Of a stretch of 45,852 bases of DNA, positions 34,826 to 44,205 are shown piece after piece; within the stretch, counting starts at the first letter, position 1; each line of letters begins with the position of its first letter. Made by a program: the position numbers and the translations under genes. The notes below the pieces were generated by a model, which was not told where the DNA came from, searched no databases, and worked only from the letters and a program-made list of their open reading frames with translations. Origin of the DNA: an uncultured Eubacterium sp. (GTDB taxonomy: Bacteria > Bacillota > Clostridia > Lachnospirales > Lachnospiraceae); contig CAJUTM010000028.1 of assembly GCA_910589595.1 (NCBI GenBank), forward strand, positions 1-45,852. The letters are read 5' to 3'.

Positions 34826-35377
34826 ATGATTGTTTTAATTACAGGAGCATCCCATACGGGAAAGACGGCTCTCGCACAAAAATTATTGGAACAATATAAA
34901 TATCCCTATTTGTCTATCGACCATTTAAAGATGGGTCTAATTCGCAGTGGAAACACATCGCTTACACCTGTGAGTGAAGAGGAGGCGTTGACAGAATATC
35001 TGTGGCCGATTGTCTGCGAGATGATAAAGACGGCGATTGAGAACGAGCAAAATCTTATCGTTGAGGGGTGCTATATTCCATACGACTGGACGAACTATTT
35101 TGATGGGGAATATTCGCGTCATATCCGCTATTATTGTCTCGTGATGAGTGAAAAGTACATTAAGCTTCATTTTGCAGATATCAAAAAATTTGCAGGAGTA
35201 ATCGAGGGCAGAGGGGAGGATGAGGACTGTACATTCGAATCCGTACTCGAAGATAATGCAAAACGGTTGCAAAGATGTCGGGAATACAAGGCGAACTACA
35301 TTTTGATTGATGAGGAATATGCGGATACGGATATTGTCTGCCGTGAAATAGGGCAGAGTGAAAAAGGCGTTCTTTAA
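34826..35377 (+). CDS. P-loop kinase-like protein
   Basis: 183 residues. Walker A is ITGASHTGKTALAQKL at residues ~5-20, followed by a YPYLSIDHLKMGLIRSG substrate-side segment and LIVEGCYIP as the likely Walker B strand, like small-molecule kinases of the adenylate kinase or 2-phosphoglycerate kinase type. An Arg-rich lid (KRLQRCREYKANYILID) follows. Substrate unknown. ATG 34826 has AGAAGGAG just upstream; the longer reading from 34751 has none. Its stop codon overlaps the stop of the convergent permease gene at the palindrome TTTAAA (35373-35378), leaving no room for a terminator between them. Confidence 0.75.
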   Translation: MIVLITGASHTGKTALAQKLLEQYKYPYLSIDHLKMGLIRSGNTSLTPVSEEEALTEYLWPIVCEMIKTAIENEQNLIVEGCYIPYDWTNYFDGEYSRHIRYYCLVMSEKYIKLHFADIKKFAGVIEGRGEDEDCTFESVLEDNAKRLQRCREYKANYILIDEEYADTDIVCREIGQSEKGVL

Positions 35378-36735
35378 ACTGTCAGAAAAGCGTATTTACC
35401 GATGAACAGTATAGCGAGTATATACATGAAAACGTTTATCTTTTTGGCGTAACCGCAGCAGACGTTAATGACGACATAGGAGATAACACCCAGAGCAATC
35501 CCCTCGGAAATGCTATACGTGAGCGGCATGGCAATCATCGCAAGATAGGCGGGTACGGCTTCGGTTATGTTATCAAAATTGATGTTGATAAGCGAAGAAA
35601 TCATCAGGAAGCCTACGAAAATGAGAGCCGGCGCTGTGGCAAAGTTGGGGATGGCCGTGAAGATGGGAGAAAAAAGGATGGCAAACAGGAACAGCAGGCC
35701 GGTTGTCACGGAGGCAAGGCCTGTTTTAGCTCCGGCAGCGACACCGGCAGCAGATTCGACGAATGTTGTAGTCGTTGAAGTACCAAGAATGGCTCCGGCA
35801 GATGTGGCAATGGAATCAGCCAGTAAGGCTGGTTTGATACGTGGCAGCATGCCCTTTTCGTCAAGCATATCCGATTTTGTTGCCACACCGATTAGCGTGC
35901 CGAGCGTATCAAAGACATCTACGAACAGAAAGGCAAAGACGACGACAATGAAGTCAATGATTCTTACCGACTGAAAGTCAGTTGTAAAGCATTTGCCGAA
36001 TGTACTGCCTAAAGCAGATAAGCTGGTCATGTGAAAGTCCGGATACAGAGAGGGAAAACTTGCTCCGTCCGGTTGGTACAAGCCTGCTGCTTCACATAAC
36101 ATGCCAAGAATCCAAGTGGCAAAGATGCCGGTCAGAATGGCTCCTTTGATATGTTTACTATAAAGAATAATTGTGAAAAACAGACCAATCAGACAGAGCA
36201 GGGCGCTGATGCCGATGGTGTGAAAATCTTTTGCGAATTTAACATAGGTGATAAGCGTCGTCTCGTCACTGACGACTAAATGGGCTCCCTGCAGACCAAT
36301 AAAGGCGATGAACAGGCCGATACCGGCGCTCACGCCTTTTTTTAGTTCCATGGGAATTGCGTTGAATATCGCCTCACGGACATTTGTCAGGGAGAGGAGG
36401 AGAAAGATAATACCCTCCACAAAAACTGCCAGCAGAGCAATTTGCCACGAATAGCCCATGGAGCCGCAGACGGTGTATGCCATATAGGCGTTCAATCCCA
36501 TGCCGGGAGCCAGAGCAAACGGGTAGTTGGCGAGCAGCGCCATAGCGGTACATCCGATAAAGGCGGACAGAGCAGTAGCCAGAAGTACGGCGTCCGAATC
36601 CATGCCGGCAGCACTTAAAATGGCGGGATTGATGGCGAGAATGTAAGCCATGGCCATAAAGGTAGTCAGGCCGCCGACAACCTCTGTCCTCAAAGATGTA
36701 TTATTTGCGCTTAAACGGAATATTTTTTCTAACAT
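35374..36735 (-). CDS. NCS2-family purine permease (AzgA/PbuG-like)
   Basis: 453 residues with about 12-14 transmembrane helices. The N-terminal TEVVGGLTTFMAMAYILAINP and PFALAPGMGLNAYMAYTV stretches are typical of the AzgA/PbuG branch of the NCS2 family, which imports adenine, guanine or hypoxanthine with protons. GTSTTTTFVESAAGVAAGAKTG is the other hallmark. The chosen ATG (ends at 36735) has AAGGAA about 8 nt upstream, unlike the longer reading. It lies 83 nt after apt on the same strand, which supports a purine salvage operon. I found no purine riboswitch in the gap; it holds only a small GGAAC/GTTCC hairpin. Confidence 0.9.
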   Translation of the reverse strand: MLEKIFRLSANNTSLRTEVVGGLTTFMAMAYILAINPAILSAAGMDSDAVLLATALSAFIGCTAMALLANYPFALAPGMGLNAYMAYTVCGSMGYSWQIALLAVFVEGIIFLLLSLTNVREAIFNAIPMELKKGVSAGIGLFIAFIGLQGAHLVVSDETTLITYVKFAKDFHTIGISALLCLIGLFFTIILYSKHIKGAILTGIFATWILGMLCEAAGLYQPDGASFPSLYPDFHMTSLSALGSTFGKCFTTDFQSVRIIDFIVVVFAFLFVDVFDTLGTLIGVATKSDMLDEKGMLPRIKPALLADSIATSAGAILGTSTTTTFVESAAGVAAGAKTGLASVTTGLLFLFAILFSPIFTAIPNFATAPALIFVGFLMISSLININFDNITEAVPAYLAMIAMPLTYSISEGIALGVISYVVINVCCGYAKKINVFMYILAILFIGKYAFLTV

Positions 36736-36818
36736 AAGACCATTCCTTCCCGATAATGTAATGGAACAACGTTCCTTTTTGAAGTATGGCCGTATTGTCC
36801 GTTTTTTAAGCAATATTA

Positions 36819-37343
36819 TTATTTGTCATCATAGCTGAGAAGCGCGGTCACGGGATACTGTTTCAGACGCTCCCTGCCGTTTAGTCCGGCTAATTCCAAA
36901 AGAAATACAATGTTCACTACTTCGCCGCCGAGTTTTTCTACCAGCTTGGCGCAGGCTTCCATCGTACCGCCGGTAGCAATCAGGTCGTCGATTAAAACGA
37001 CACGCTGTCCGGCGCGGATAGAATCCCGATGAAGTTCGATTTCCGCGCTTCCATATTCCAATTCATAGCTGGTGCTGATAGTCTCGTACGGAAGTTTGCC
37101 TTTCTTGCGGCATGGAACAAATCCTTTATTTAGCGCATACGCAATCGGAACGCCGAAGATAAACCCGCGGGATTCCGTGCCGACGACAATATCAAAGTCA
37201 ACGTCATTCAATACTTCAATCATTTTGTCAATGGCAAGTTTTAACCCGTCTGCGTCCTGAAGAAGCGTGGTAATATCACGAAAGAGGATTCCCTCTTCGG
37301 GAAAATCCGGTATTGTCCTTATATAATCTTCTAATGATTTCAT
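36819..37343 (-). CDS. apt: Adenine phosphoribosyltransferase
   Basis: 174 residues; makes AMP from adenine and PRPP. The family signature is complete: IPDFPEEGILFRDITTLLQD near the N-terminus, GTESRGFIFGVPIAYALN, and the PRPP motif VVLIDDLIATGGTMEA. The start at 37343 has AAAGGAGAA upstream. It is the first gene of a two-gene unit with the NCS2 permease and is divergent from the CRISPR-Cas operon. Confidence 0.94.
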   Translation of the reverse strand: MKSLEDYIRTIPDFPEEGILFRDITTLLQDADGLKLAIDKMIEVLNDVDFDIVVGTESRGFIFGVPIAYALNKGFVPCRKKGKLPYETISTSYELEYGSAEIELHRDSIRAGQRVVLIDDLIATGGTMEACAKLVEKLGGEVVNIVFLLELAGLNGRERLKQYPVTALLSYDDK

Positions 37344-37380
37344 TCGTTTCTCCTTTCGAAGCGTAATTTTATTTGATTCT

Positions 37381-37409
37381 ATCATAACATACTAAGGGAA
37401 ATCGGGCAA
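37381..37409 (-). promoter_or_regulatory. Promoter for apt
   Basis: On the minus strand TTGCCC (37409-37404), 17-bp spacer, TATGAT (37386-37381), 38 bp before the apt ATG. Confidence 0.6.
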
Positions 37410-37495
37410 ACAAAACACGATAAACGCATAAATGAATAGTGTTTATTGTGGTAATCTGCAAGCTTTCTGTCGGATTATCTATTTTTACAATACAT

Positions 37496-37524
37496 TTGTA
37501 TTTCTTTCCGTTTCGTGATACAAT
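37496..37524 (+). promoter_or_regulatory. Candidate promoter of the type I-C cas operon
   Basis: TTGTAT (37496-37501), 17-bp spacer, TACAAT (37519-37524), 42 bp before the cas3 ATG. The -10 is good and the -35 weak, so expression may be low or need an activator. Confidence 0.5.
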
Positions 37525-37565
37525 AGCAATATATGATATACAAAAGAAAAAGGAGGACAGCCCAT

Positions 37566-39995
37566 ATGACAGCACACATTTCAGATGATGGCTTAGAGCG
37601 GGAAGAATCAGTAGCCGAACATACAGAAAAGGTTGTACATTTGTGCAGGGAAAAGGGAATGCGATGTGGCATTGCGCAGATTATGTCATTATGTGGAATG
37701 CTGCATGACATGGGAAAAAGCAAGCACAAGTTTGATGACTACATATATGCGGACGAGAGCGTAAGAAGAAAAATGCGGGGCAAAATCGGACATGCCTCTA
37801 CGGGAGCAAAATATATTTATGAACGGTACCATGAGGGTTCTGTCAGGGTGAAAATTCTGACAGAATTAGTCGCTTATGCAGTGGCTGCACATCATGGTTT
37901 ATTTGATTGTGTCAACATAGAACAAACGGATTTGTTTTCGGCAAAAATAGGGAGTGTTGAAGATTATGAGGAGGCATGCGCCAATTCGCAAAGAGATTTT
38001 CTGGTATCCTATAAACCGGATGAAGTGTTTACGATGGCCAAAGAGGAATTTGAACAATTATGGGCAAAGATGAAGAATGCGGTTATTCAATTAAGACCGC
38101 TGCTGACAAAAGGGAAGCAGGAGGAAAGAAAGCTCTTATCAAAGAATTGCCGCGCCTTTCTTTTGGCCGCTCTGCAGCGGTTGATGTTATCAATTTTAAT
38201 TGATTCTGATTGGGAGGCCACATCTGATTTTATGGACAATGTTGATACATTGTCTAAGGGCAATCCGGTTGACAGCAGAAAAATATTAAAGAAAGCGCAG
38301 GAAAATTTTCAGAAATACATGGAGGATATCCGTTCTGCCGGCAGTGCGTCTGACCTCACGGAGAGGGAAAAGGAAATTATCGGGGGAAGAAATCAATTGC
38401 AGCAGGAGTGCAGGGAGTTTGCGGAGCATCCGGCAGGAATCTATTGTCTCCCGATTCCCACGGGAGGAGGCAAGACCCTGAGCAGTCTGGCCTATGCCTT
38501 GGAATATTGCAGGTGGCACCCGGAGACGGAGCGCATTATTTATGTGTCGCCTTACATTAGCATTACCGAGCAGAATGCCGCCGTATTTCGGGAGGCGGTC
38601 GGACAGGATGCCTGGGTGTTGGAACATCACTCATCCGTAGTAAAGGACACAACGGAAGAAAATGAGGATTATCGAAAGAAGAGATTTGTGCAACTTGACA
38701 TGAATTGGGAAGAGCCGTTCATATGCACTACATTTGTACAATTTATGAATACGCTTTTCTCTGAAAACGGCGCCTTCATACGCCGCATGCACAGGCTTGT
38801 AAATTCTGTTATTATCATTGACGAAGTTCAATCGATTCCCATGAAATGTATACACACGTTTAATAGTATGCTTAATTTCCTAAAGGAAGTCTGCCATTCC
38901 AATATTGTTTTGTGTACGGCAACACAGCCTGCCTTAGCGAAAGTGGTGTATCCTATATGTTACAGTGAGCCTAAATACATGATAAAAAATGTAGATACTT
39001 GGTTTCACCGATTTGAGCGGGTCAAAATACATACTCCCACATTAGGGGAGAAATATACATTTGAGAGCCTCGGGGAGGAGATTATCCGGCAGATGGAATA
39101 CCATCAATCGCTTCTTGTCATTTTAAATACGAAATCTGCGGTAGGAAAATTGTATGATATTTTGAAATCGTTTTCCATACATGTTGAATATCTTACGACG
39201 AATTTATGTGCGGAACATAGAAGCGACAGAATAGAAAATATAAAGAAAATATTAAAGAGTAAGCAGGAAAAGATTGTTGTTGTCAGTACTAATCTGATAG
39301 AAGCGGGAGTGGATATTTCTTTTGAATGCGTATACCGTTCCCTGACCGGACTCGACAGTTTGGCGCAGAGTGCGGGGCGCTGCAATCGAAATGGGGAAAT
39401 GGAAACGGGCAGTTTGTATTTCGTTGACCTTGAAGGTGAGAACACGGGGAATATGGATGAACTTCTGGACAATATCAGGGTTACGGAAGAAATACTGAAT
39501 GACTATAAGGAGAGTGGCAGCGGGGAAAGTTTGTTACTGCCGCAATGGATGAATCGATATTATGAGAAAATTTATTTTTATATGCAGGATAAAATGAATT
39601 TTCCTTTAGAGAAAATGGATACGAGTATTATGGAACTTTTATCCGAGGGATTTCCCTGTCCGCAGAAAAGAGATATTATGAGGCAGGCATACAAAACGGC
39701 AGGACAGGCATATCGGGTTATTGACGATTATTCCATCGGTGTAATTGTACCTTATAAAGAGGGGCGCGATATTCTCGACGCCATCTGGCAGGTTTCCAAT
39801 CTTACGGAATTAAAACAATATATACGCAAAGCACAGCGGTATACGGTAAATGTGCGGAAAAATTTATTGGGGAAATACGAGGGACTTATTCAGTCTGTCA
39901 GTGAAGAAATTCCTGACTTATATATGGTGGCAGTTCCGGATGCTTACAGCATGGAACGGGGAATTACTACGGAATGGGAACCTCTTATTATATAA
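37566..39995 (+). CDS. cas3: CRISPR-associated helicase-nuclease Cas3, type I-C
   Basis: 809 residues, intact. After Cascade binds a target, Cas3 unwinds and degrades the DNA. The N-terminal HD nuclease has His19, the His47-Asp48 pair in MLHDMGKSKHKFDDY and His109-His110 in AAHHGLFD. The helicase part shows Walker A PTGGGKTLSSL (~300), the DExx box IIIDEVQSIPMKC (~418), motif III CTATQP (~454), and motifs V and VI in STNLIEAGVDISFE and QSAGRCNRNGE (~600). ATG 37566 has AGGAGG 9 nt upstream. It heads a seven-gene operon in the standard I-C order, and no frameshift or missing catalytic residue was seen. Confidence 0.95.
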   Translation: MTAHISDDGLEREESVAEHTEKVVHLCREKGMRCGIAQIMSLCGMLHDMGKSKHKFDDYIYADESVRRKMRGKIGHASTGAKYIYERYHEGSVRVKILTELVAYAVAAHHGLFDCVNIEQTDLFSAKIGSVEDYEEACANSQRDFLVSYKPDEVFTMAKEEFEQLWAKMKNAVIQLRPLLTKGKQEERKLLSKNCRAFLLAALQRLMLSILIDSDWEATSDFMDNVDTLSKGNPVDSRKILKKAQENFQKYMEDIRSAGSASDLTEREKEIIGGRNQLQQECREFAEHPAGIYCLPIPTGGGKTLSSLAYALEYCRWHPETERIIYVSPYISITEQNAAVFREAVGQDAWVLEHHSSVVKDTTEENEDYRKKRFVQLDMNWEEPFICTTFVQFMNTLFSENGAFIRRMHRLVNSVIIIDEVQSIPMKCIHTFNSMLNFLKEVCHSNIVLCTATQPALAKVVYPICYSEPKYMIKNVDTWFHRFERVKIHTPTLGEKYTFESLGEEIIRQMEYHQSLLVILNTKSAVGKLYDILKSFSIHVEYLTTNLCAEHRSDRIENIKKILKSKQEKIVVVSTNLIEAGVDISFECVYRSLTGLDSLAQSAGRCNRNGEMETGSLYFVDLEGENTGNMDELLDNIRVTEEILNDYKESGSGESLLLPQWMNRYYEKIYFYMQDKMNFPLEKMDTSIMELLSEGFPCPQKRDIMRQAYKTAGQAYRVIDDYSIGVIVPYKEGRDILDAIWQVSNLTELKQYIRKAQRYTVNVRKNLLGKYEGLIQSVSEEIPDLYMVAVPDAYSMERGITTEWEPLII

Positions 39996-40027
39996 GAAAA
40001 GGTTAAGGATGAAAGGAGGAGTGCAGA

Positions 40028-40774
40028 GTGGAGTATGCGAATATTATTGAGTATCGTGTATTCGGGCGGTATGCTTTATTTACAGACCCCCTGTCAAAGA
40101 CAGGCGGTGAAAAATGCAGTTATCAGATTCCTACCTATCAGGCGTTAAAGGGAATTACGGAATCGATTTATTGGAAACCGACGATTACATGGGTCATTGA
40201 TGAATGCCGCATTATGAAGCTGATACAGACAGAGACGAAAGGAGTTAGGCCAATTAAATATACCGGAGGAAATGATTTATCGTTCTATACTTATCTGCAG
40301 AATGTAGAGTATCGGGTCAGAGCGCATTTCGAATGGAATGAAAATCGGAAAGATTTGGCGCATGACAGAAATGAACACAAACATTATGACATTGCCAAAA
40401 GAATGCTTGAGCGGGGAGGAAGACGGGATATCTTTTTAGGAGCGCGGGAATGTCAGGGATATGTAGAGCCATGTCCTCTGGAAGAGGGAGAGGGAGACTA
40501 CGATACGACAAGCCTCTCTTTTGGTATTATGGTGCATGGCATTACTTATCCGGATGAAGCCGTACGGGAAGAGGAAAAGGGGAAAATGACAGTTCGTTTG
40601 TGGAATGCCCAAATGAATAATGGTATCATTCATTTTCCGCGTCCGGAGGAATGCGGGATTCGGCGTATTCTTGGCGATGGAAAGCAAAAATCATTTGTTT
40701 CTGGTGAAAATTTTGCGGGACTTGCCGAATTTGAGGGAGGTGATGCGTTTGGCATTGTTAAAGACCTTAGCTGA
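40028..40774 (+). CDS. cas5c: Type I-C Cas5 pre-crRNA endoribonuclease
   Basis: 248 residues. In type I-C systems Cas5 replaces Cas6: it cuts each CRISPR repeat, then stays on the 5' handle of the crRNA within Cascade. The RAMP start reads ANIIEYRVFGRYALFTDPLSKTGGEKCSYQIPTYQALKG. The catalytic cluster is visible in RNEHKHYDIAKRML (His117, Lys118, His119), with the family phrase DIFLGARECQGYVEP downstream. GTG 40028 has AAAGGAGG 7 nt upstream. The 3' end overlaps the start of cas8c. Confidence 0.94.
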   Translation: MEYANIIEYRVFGRYALFTDPLSKTGGEKCSYQIPTYQALKGITESIYWKPTITWVIDECRIMKLIQTETKGVRPIKYTGGNDLSFYTYLQNVEYRVRAHFEWNENRKDLAHDRNEHKHYDIAKRMLERGGRRDIFLGARECQGYVEPCPLEEGEGDYDTTSLSFGIMVHGITYPDEAVREEEKGKMTVRLWNAQMNNGIIHFPRPEECGIRRILGDGKQKSFVSGENFAGLAEFEGGDAFGIVKDLS

Positions 40775-42662
40775 TACTTACGATGTTCATGCAGAGCAGG
40801 CAGGAGTGATTAGAAATGCACAGCCTGTCTTATTACCGCTTTCTCATTCTACGTTTAATGCCCAGATTGAAGTGACAATGGATGGAGAGGGAAATTTCAT
40901 AGGAGCTAAAAAATTGGACAAGGGTTCGGATGTCGTCACCATCATTCCGGTGACGGAAGATTCTGCAGCGAGGAGTAGCGGCATTACTCCACACCCGCTG
41001 TGTGATAAGCTTTGCTATGTGGCAGGAGACTACGCGCTCTATACGGGAGAAAAGGAAGAAAAATATTATAAGGCGTATATGGAGATGCTGCGGGACTGGG
41101 CGGAGTCTGAGGATACTCACCCTGTCGTACAGTCCGTGTACAGATATCTGCAAAAGAAAACGCTGATACATGATTTAGTTGGGGCTCATGTATTGGAGTT
41201 AAATGAAAACGGCCGGCTGACGGACGAAAGTAAGATACAGGGTTCCGGACAGACGGGAGCGAATGTGAGGTTTATCGTATATGGACAGGATATGCCCTGT
41301 GTATGGAAAAATAAAGAATTGTACGAGGTGTATGACAGGTATTACAAGAAAAAGCTTGATAATTGGCAATTGTGCTATGTATCCGGAGAAATGGCGATAT
41401 GTTCAGAGAAACATCCTTCTAAGCTACGCAATAGCGGTGATAAGGCAAAGCTGATTTCGGGAAATGACGAGAGCGGTTTTACTTATCGGGGGAGATTTGT
41501 TACAAAGGAGCAGGCAGTTTCTGTCGGGTATGTGACGTCGCAAAAGGCGCACAATGCCTTGAAGTGGCTTATCCAGAAGCAGGGATATACACGGGACGGC
41601 TCGGTCATCGTCTGCTGGATGACAAACAGAGATATACCAATTCCCGACATGATGAAAGATTCCATACACGCTTATGAGGAGATAGACGATTTCGATTTTG
41701 ACGTGTTTGATGATGTTCCGTCAAACACCACAAGCAGAGCGGATACCGGAAAATATTTTGCGGAGCAATTTAATCATGCGGTAAGCGGATATGCGGCTAA
41801 AATCAAGGCAGATGATAACATTGCGGTACTTGCGCTGGATGCGGCAACGACGGGGCGGCTTTCCATTGCCTACTATGATGAAATGGGTGGAAAACAGTAC
41901 ATGGATGCGCTGTTAAACTGGCAGGAACATTGTAAATGGCAACGTTACATCTCAATTGAGAAAGCCGATGGCGAAAAGAAGAGAATATGGTGCGAGTGTT
42001 GTCCGGCGCCTCGCGACATGGCGCTTGCGGCATTTGGCACACAGAAGAAAAACTGGCTGGACGCCGACGCGAAGCTGCTGCGGAATGTGACGAACCGTTT
42101 GCTTCCATGTATAACGGGAAAGAGAACAAAAATTCCGCAAGATTTAATCAGAGCGGCGGCAAGGAGGGCATCCATGCCGCAAACGATGGATGATTTTGTA
42201 TGGTACAACGATGTGTTGTGTGTTGTATGTGCAATGATTCGCTATAACTATGAGAAAGGAGGCGGAACAATGGATGATTTTCTAAAGGATAATGTAAATG
42301 ACCGCAGTGTTCTATTTGGGAGACTTTTAGCTGTCTATGATTATATGGAACAGCGCGCCATGTTTGGCTTTGATGAGGATGGAAATAAAAAGGAGAGGCG
42401 GGCTACAAACGCTAAGAGGTACTGGAATGCCTATAGCAGCAGGCCGGCAAAAACCTGTAAAACGATAAAACAGAATTTGATATCTTATGAGAAAAAGTTA
42501 TCTGATTTTGAGTTGAAAAAATTTGAGGAATGGACACAGGAGATTATGACAAATCTTGCCAGAAATGGTTTTGATAATAAACCGTTGTCCGAGATGTATT
42601 TGCCGGCATATTATATGCAGACGGAGTATATGAAGCAGGCATTTCATAAAAAGGAACAGTAG
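40743..42662 (+). CDS. cas8c: Type I-C Cascade large subunit Cas8c
   Basis: About 639 residues, normal for Cas8c/Csd1. It recognises the PAM and recruits Cas3. The N-terminus LALLKTLADTYDVHAEQAG and the NGRLTDESKIQ, GTQKKNWLDADAKLLRNVTNRLLPCI and ALYTGEKEEKYYKAYME segments fit the family. The start is uncertain: ATG 40743 is only 2 nt from GGAGG, while TTG 40749 has an 8-nt spacing. Both overlap cas5c by about 30 nt. The last 130 codons carry a separate internal start (see the Cas11c entry). No disruption is present. Confidence 0.92.
   Translation: MRLALLKTLADTYDVHAEQAGVIRNAQPVLLPLSHSTFNAQIEVTMDGEGNFIGAKKLDKGSDVVTIIPVTEDSAARSSGITPHPLCDKLCYVAGDYALYTGEKEEKYYKAYMEMLRDWAESEDTHPVVQSVYRYLQKKTLIHDLVGAHVLELNENGRLTDESKIQGSGQTGANVRFIVYGQDMPCVWKNKELYEVYDRYYKKKLDNWQLCYVSGEMAICSEKHPSKLRNSGDKAKLISGNDESGFTYRGRFVTKEQAVSVGYVTSQKAHNALKWLIQKQGYTRDGSVIVCWMTNRDIPIPDMMKDSIHAYEEIDDFDFDVFDDVPSNTTSRADTGKYFAEQFNHAVSGYAAKIKADDNIAVLALDAATTGRLSIAYYDEMGGKQYMDALLNWQEHCKWQRYISIEKADGEKKRIWCECCPAPRDMALAAFGTQKKNWLDADAKLLRNVTNRLLPCITGKRTKIPQDLIRAAARRASMPQTMDDFVWYNDVLCVVCAMIRYNYEKGGGTMDDFLKDNVNDRSVLFGRLLAVYDYMEQRAMFGFDEDGNKKERRATNAKRYWNAYSSRPAKTCKTIKQNLISYEKKLSDFELKKFEEWTQEIMTNLARNGFDNKPLSEMYLPAYYMQTEYMKQAFHKKEQ
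42255..42262 (+). promoter_or_regulatory. Internal ribosome binding site within cas8c
   Basis: AAAGGAGG, 7 nt before the in-frame ATG at 42270. It is as good as the binding site of any gene in the operon, yet lies deep inside cas8c. This decides the start of the Cas11c product. Confidence 0.8.
42270..42662 (+). CDS. cas11c: Cascade small subunit Cas11c, internal translation product of cas8c
   Basis: 130 residues, identical to the C-terminal part of Cas8c and in the same frame. In several type I systems including I-C, the small subunit Cas11 is made from an internal start near the 3' end of the large-subunit gene, and two or more copies line the belly of Cascade. Here an ideal binding site precedes an ATG, and the product (MDDFLKDNVNDRSVLFGRLL, then helical stretches through SYEKKLSDFELKKFEEWTQEI) is a compact all-helical protein of the expected size. 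It shares the stop of cas8c. Prediction from sequence; initiation here has not been shown. Confidence 0.8.
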   Translation: MDDFLKDNVNDRSVLFGRLLAVYDYMEQRAMFGFDEDGNKKERRATNAKRYWNAYSSRPAKTCKTIKQNLISYEKKLSDFELKKFEEWTQEIMTNLARNGFDNKPLSEMYLPAYYMQTEYMKQAFHKKEQ

Positions 42663-42691
42663 TTTATTTGGTGAAGAAAAGGAGAGATAAC

Positions 42692-43537
42692 ATGGGTGAA
42701 TTTACAAACAAAATTGATTTTGAGGTTTTAGTGATGGTACAAAATGCAAATCCGAACGGAGACCCGCTCAATGGGAACCGGCCCCGCGAGACATATGATG
42801 GTTATGGGGAGATTTCCGATGTGTGTATCAAACGCAAGATTAGAAACAGGCTGCAGGATATGGGTGAGAATATATTCGTACAAAGTGATGAGCGTGTGGA
42901 TGACGAGTGTAAAAGTTTGTCAGACAGGGCAAAAAAGAACGAGGTTATGCAGAAAGCGCAGAAAGAAAAAGATAGAGATAAATATGCCGAAGAGGCGTGT
43001 AAAAACTGGATGGATGTGCGCAGTTTTGGACAGGTTTTTGCTTTTAAAGATGGTAATGTATCGGTTGGCGTCAGGGGGCCGGTATCCATTCATTCCGCTT
43101 TCAGTGTATTGCCTGTTTCCATTGACAGTATGCAGATAACAAAAAGTGTCAACAGCGAGACAAAAGACAAAAAATCATCCGACACAATGGGGATGAAGCA
43201 TAAGGTACATTCGGCATTGTATGTCATTAAGGGAAGCATTAATCATCAGCTTGCGGAAAAGACAGGATTTAGTGATGAAGATGCAGAGAAGATAAAAGAG
43301 GCGCTGCGGACATTGTTTGTCAATGATAGTTCTTCTGCAAGACCGGATGGAAGTATGGAAGTGTGCAGGCTTTACTGGTGGAAGCACAACTGTCCTATGG
43401 GGCAGTATTCATCAGCGAAAGTTCACAGACTGGTAAAGATAGAAGCGAAAGTCGATGACCCGAAAGTGTTTGAGGATTATGAAATTATTATCGATTCCCT
43501 GCCTGACTTGGAGCTTGAAGAGATAGAAGGAATTTAA
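42692..43537 (+). CDS. cas7c: Type I-C Cascade backbone protein Cas7c
   Basis: 281 residues. Several copies bind along the crRNA spacer to form the Cascade backbone. The RAMP N-terminus FEVLVMVQNANPNGDPLNGNRPRETYDGYGEISDVCIKRKIRN is diagnostic for Csd2/Cas7c, and the RSFGQVFAF, SVGVRGPVSIH and CRLYWWKHNCPMGQYSSAKVHRLV segments complete the fold. ATG 42692 has AAAGGAGAG upstream; an in-frame GTG at 42668 lacks a site. It begins 29 nt after cas8c and ends 2 nt before cas4. Confidence 0.94.
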   Translation: MGEFTNKIDFEVLVMVQNANPNGDPLNGNRPRETYDGYGEISDVCIKRKIRNRLQDMGENIFVQSDERVDDECKSLSDRAKKNEVMQKAQKEKDRDKYAEEACKNWMDVRSFGQVFAFKDGNVSVGVRGPVSIHSAFSVLPVSIDSMQITKSVNSETKDKKSSDTMGMKHKVHSALYVIKGSINHQLAEKTGFSDEDAEKIKEALRTLFVNDSSSARPDGSMEVCRLYWWKHNCPMGQYSSAKVHRLVKIEAKVDDPKVFEDYEIIIDSLPDLELEEIEGI

Positions 43538-43539
43538 TT

Positions 43540-44205
43540 ATGTATAAGGAAGAGGACTACCTGATGCTTTCAGGGATTCAGCATTTTTCGTTTTGTAAGC
43601 GACAATGGGCTTTGATACATATCGAGCAGCAATGGGCTGAAAACTACAAAACGACTGCCGGAGAACTAATGCACAAAAAAGCGCATGACGAGAACTCTTT
43701 GGAAAAGAGAGGGGATTTATTAATCGTCAGAGGGCTGCGGATTGCTTCGCATGAGCTGGGATTAAGCGGACAGTGTGATGTAGTTGAGTTTCATCAGAGT
43801 GAGGACGGCATTGACTTATTTGGCTATGATGGGAAATGGAATCCCTTGCCGATTGAATATAAACACGGGCTGCCCAAGGAGAATCAGGCAGATGAATTGC
43901 AGCTTTGCGCACAGGCAATTTGTCTGGAAGAAATGTTTCAGACAAATATATCTGCAGGTTTTTTGTATTATGGTGAAAACAGAAGAAGAACCAAGGTGGA
44001 GTTTACGCCGGATTTGCGGGGGGAGACGCGGCAAACTGCCGAGAAAATGCATGAGATGTTTAAACGGAAACATACGCCTAAAGTGACTACCTCAAAACAA
44101 TGCAAATCCTGTTCTCTGGCGGACTTGTGCCTGCCTAAGTTACAGAAGAGCATGGATGTTGGAAAGTATATCAAGCAGAATATTTTTGGTAGTGATGGAA
44201 ATTAA
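43540..44205 (+). CDS. cas4: CRISPR adaptation nuclease Cas4
   Basis: 221 residues. Cas4 works with Cas1-Cas2 to trim prespacers and choose those next to a PAM. The RecB-type nuclease core is seen: GLSGQCDVVEF (metal-binding Asp), PIEYKHG (Glu and Lys) and ADELQLCAQAI (QLC helix). The iron-sulfur cysteines are Cys19 near the N-terminus and the cluster QCKSCSLADLC at the C-terminus. All key residues are present, so Cas4 remains intact although its partners Cas1 and Cas2 are interrupted. ATG lies 2 nt after the cas7c stop. Confidence 0.93.
   Translation: MYKEEDYLMLSGIQHFSFCKRQWALIHIEQQWAENYKTTAGELMHKKAHDENSLEKRGDLLIVRGLRIASHELGLSGQCDVVEFHQSEDGIDLFGYDGKWNPLPIEYKHGLPKENQADELQLCAQAICLEEMFQTNISAGFLYYGENRRRTKVEFTPDLRGETRQTAEKMHEMFKRKHTPKVTTSKQCKSCSLADLCLPKLQKSMDVGKYIKQNIFGSDGN

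Noticed and set aside
36736..36818. Purine riboswitch before the NCS2 permease
   Set aside because: Only 83 nt long and lacking the conserved three-way junction sequences; it is an intercistronic gap after apt.
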